Origin: Alphaproteobacteria bacterium
GTDB taxonomy: Bacteria; Pseudomonadota; Alphaproteobacteria; RF32; CAG-239
DNA: 6,245 bases
Reading direction: 5' to 3'
NCBI GenBank assembly: GCA_003542415.1
Contig: DPKR01000020.1
Coordinates: 1-6,245 of the forward strand
The position numbers and the translations under genes are program-made. Of the stretch, positions 6,112-6,245 are shown piece after piece. Within the stretch, counting starts at the first letter, position 1. Every line of letters starts with the position of its first letter. Below the pieces are notes generated by a model. That model saw only the letters and a list, made by a program, of their open reading frames with translations. It made no database searches and was not told the DNA's origin.

Positions 6112-6141
6112 TTTACACACCAAAGCTTATTTTTTCGTTAA
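6112..6141 (-). promoter_or_regulatory. Possible promoter for the Cys-cluster membrane protein gene
   Basis: On the minus strand TTAACG (complement of 6136-6141) and TGTAAA (complement of 6112-6117) are 18 bases apart, each matching the sigma-70 consensus at 4 of 6 bases. A promoter is expected here because a terminator (6155-6186) cuts the gene off from the upstream tRNA. The match is weak in AT-rich DNA. Confidence 0.3.
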
Positions 6142-6154
6142 TTTATGTTTTTAC

Positions 6155-6186
6155 AAAAAAAAACCGCCTGAAAAGGCGGCTTTTTT
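6155..6186 (-). terminator. Intrinsic terminator of the tRNA-Lys gene
   Basis: Read on the minus strand, GCCGCC (6180-6175) pairs with GGCGGT (6168-6163, last pair G-U) around a six-base loop, followed by a run of T residues (complement of 6155-6163). It starts 4 bases after the tRNA CCA end, so it terminates the tRNA transcript. The opposite strand also has a T run (6181-6186), but no plus-strand transcript reaches it after the terminator at 5435-5464. Confidence 0.85.
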
Positions 6187-6189
6187 GAT

Positions 6190-6245
6190 TGGTACGCGCA
6201 CGGGGGCTCGAACCCCGGACCCACTGATTAAGAGTCAGTTGCTCT
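6190..6245 (-). tRNA. tRNA-Lys (anticodon CTT), 5' part outside window
   Basis: The minus strand gives the 3' three-quarters of a tRNA. It starts in the D-arm AGAGC, then has an anticodon stem ACTGA/TCAGT enclosing loop CTCTTAA, anticodon CTT (complement of 6230-6232), which reads AAG lysine codons. A GGGTC variable loop follows, then a T-arm CGGGG-TTCGAGC-CCCCG, an acceptor strand TGCGCGT, discriminator A and an encoded CCA (complement of 6190-6192). The acceptor 5' strand and the start of the D-arm are beyond base 6245. No repeat of the tRNA 3' end is seen in the window, so there is no sign of an integrated element here. Confidence 0.95.

Noticed and set aside
6190..6245. tRNA-Lys as an attachment site for an integrated element
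   Set aside because: No integrase gene and no direct repeat of the tRNA 3' end was seen in the window.

Overview
The window is AT-rich, compactly organised bacterial chromosome. It holds six protein genes, one of them cut by the window edge, and the 3' part of a tRNA gene. Short intergenic gaps, AAGGAG-type ribosome binding sites, intrinsic terminators and a SAM-II-like riboswitch before metK point to a low-GC alphaproteobacterium. SAM-II is mostly an alphaproteobacterial and marine-metagenome class, and PepA has the DAGGIS motif. A host-associated or uncultured lineage is plausible, but this is inference from gene content and no taxonomic marker is present.

Minus-strand block, 1-2342, read right to left: a 509-residue protein with a C-terminal HNH-like nuclease motif and about 350 unrecognised N-terminal residues; an overlapping (ATGA) 135-residue SMI1/KNR4 (SUKH)-type protein; and, 7 bases further, tsaC/sua5, whose 3' end lies outside the window. 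HNH toxin followed by SUKH immunity protein is the classic polymorphic-toxin order. Here the pair appears to share a transcript with an essential tRNA t6A biosynthesis gene. It is the best candidate for an undescribed system in the window.

Plus-strand block, 2343-5435: a divergent promoter region, then pepA (M17 leucyl aminopeptidase) with its own terminator. A -35-like element and a SAM-II-like pseudoknot follow, which takes the Shine-Dalgarno of a short, divergent S-adenosylmethionine synthetase gene (metK) into its 3' strand. A stand-alone NIF3/YqfO-type domain gene is 9 bases downstream. Together metK and the riboswitch make a simple feedback loop: high SAM should shut translation of the SAM-making enzyme.

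Right end, 5436-6245: a bidirectional terminator separates the convergent yqfO-like gene from a minus-strand gene for a small membrane protein with a six-cysteine cluster and a histone H1-like Lys/Ala/Pro tail. Upstream of that gene lie a tRNA terminator and tRNA-Lys(CTT), whose 5' part is beyond the window.
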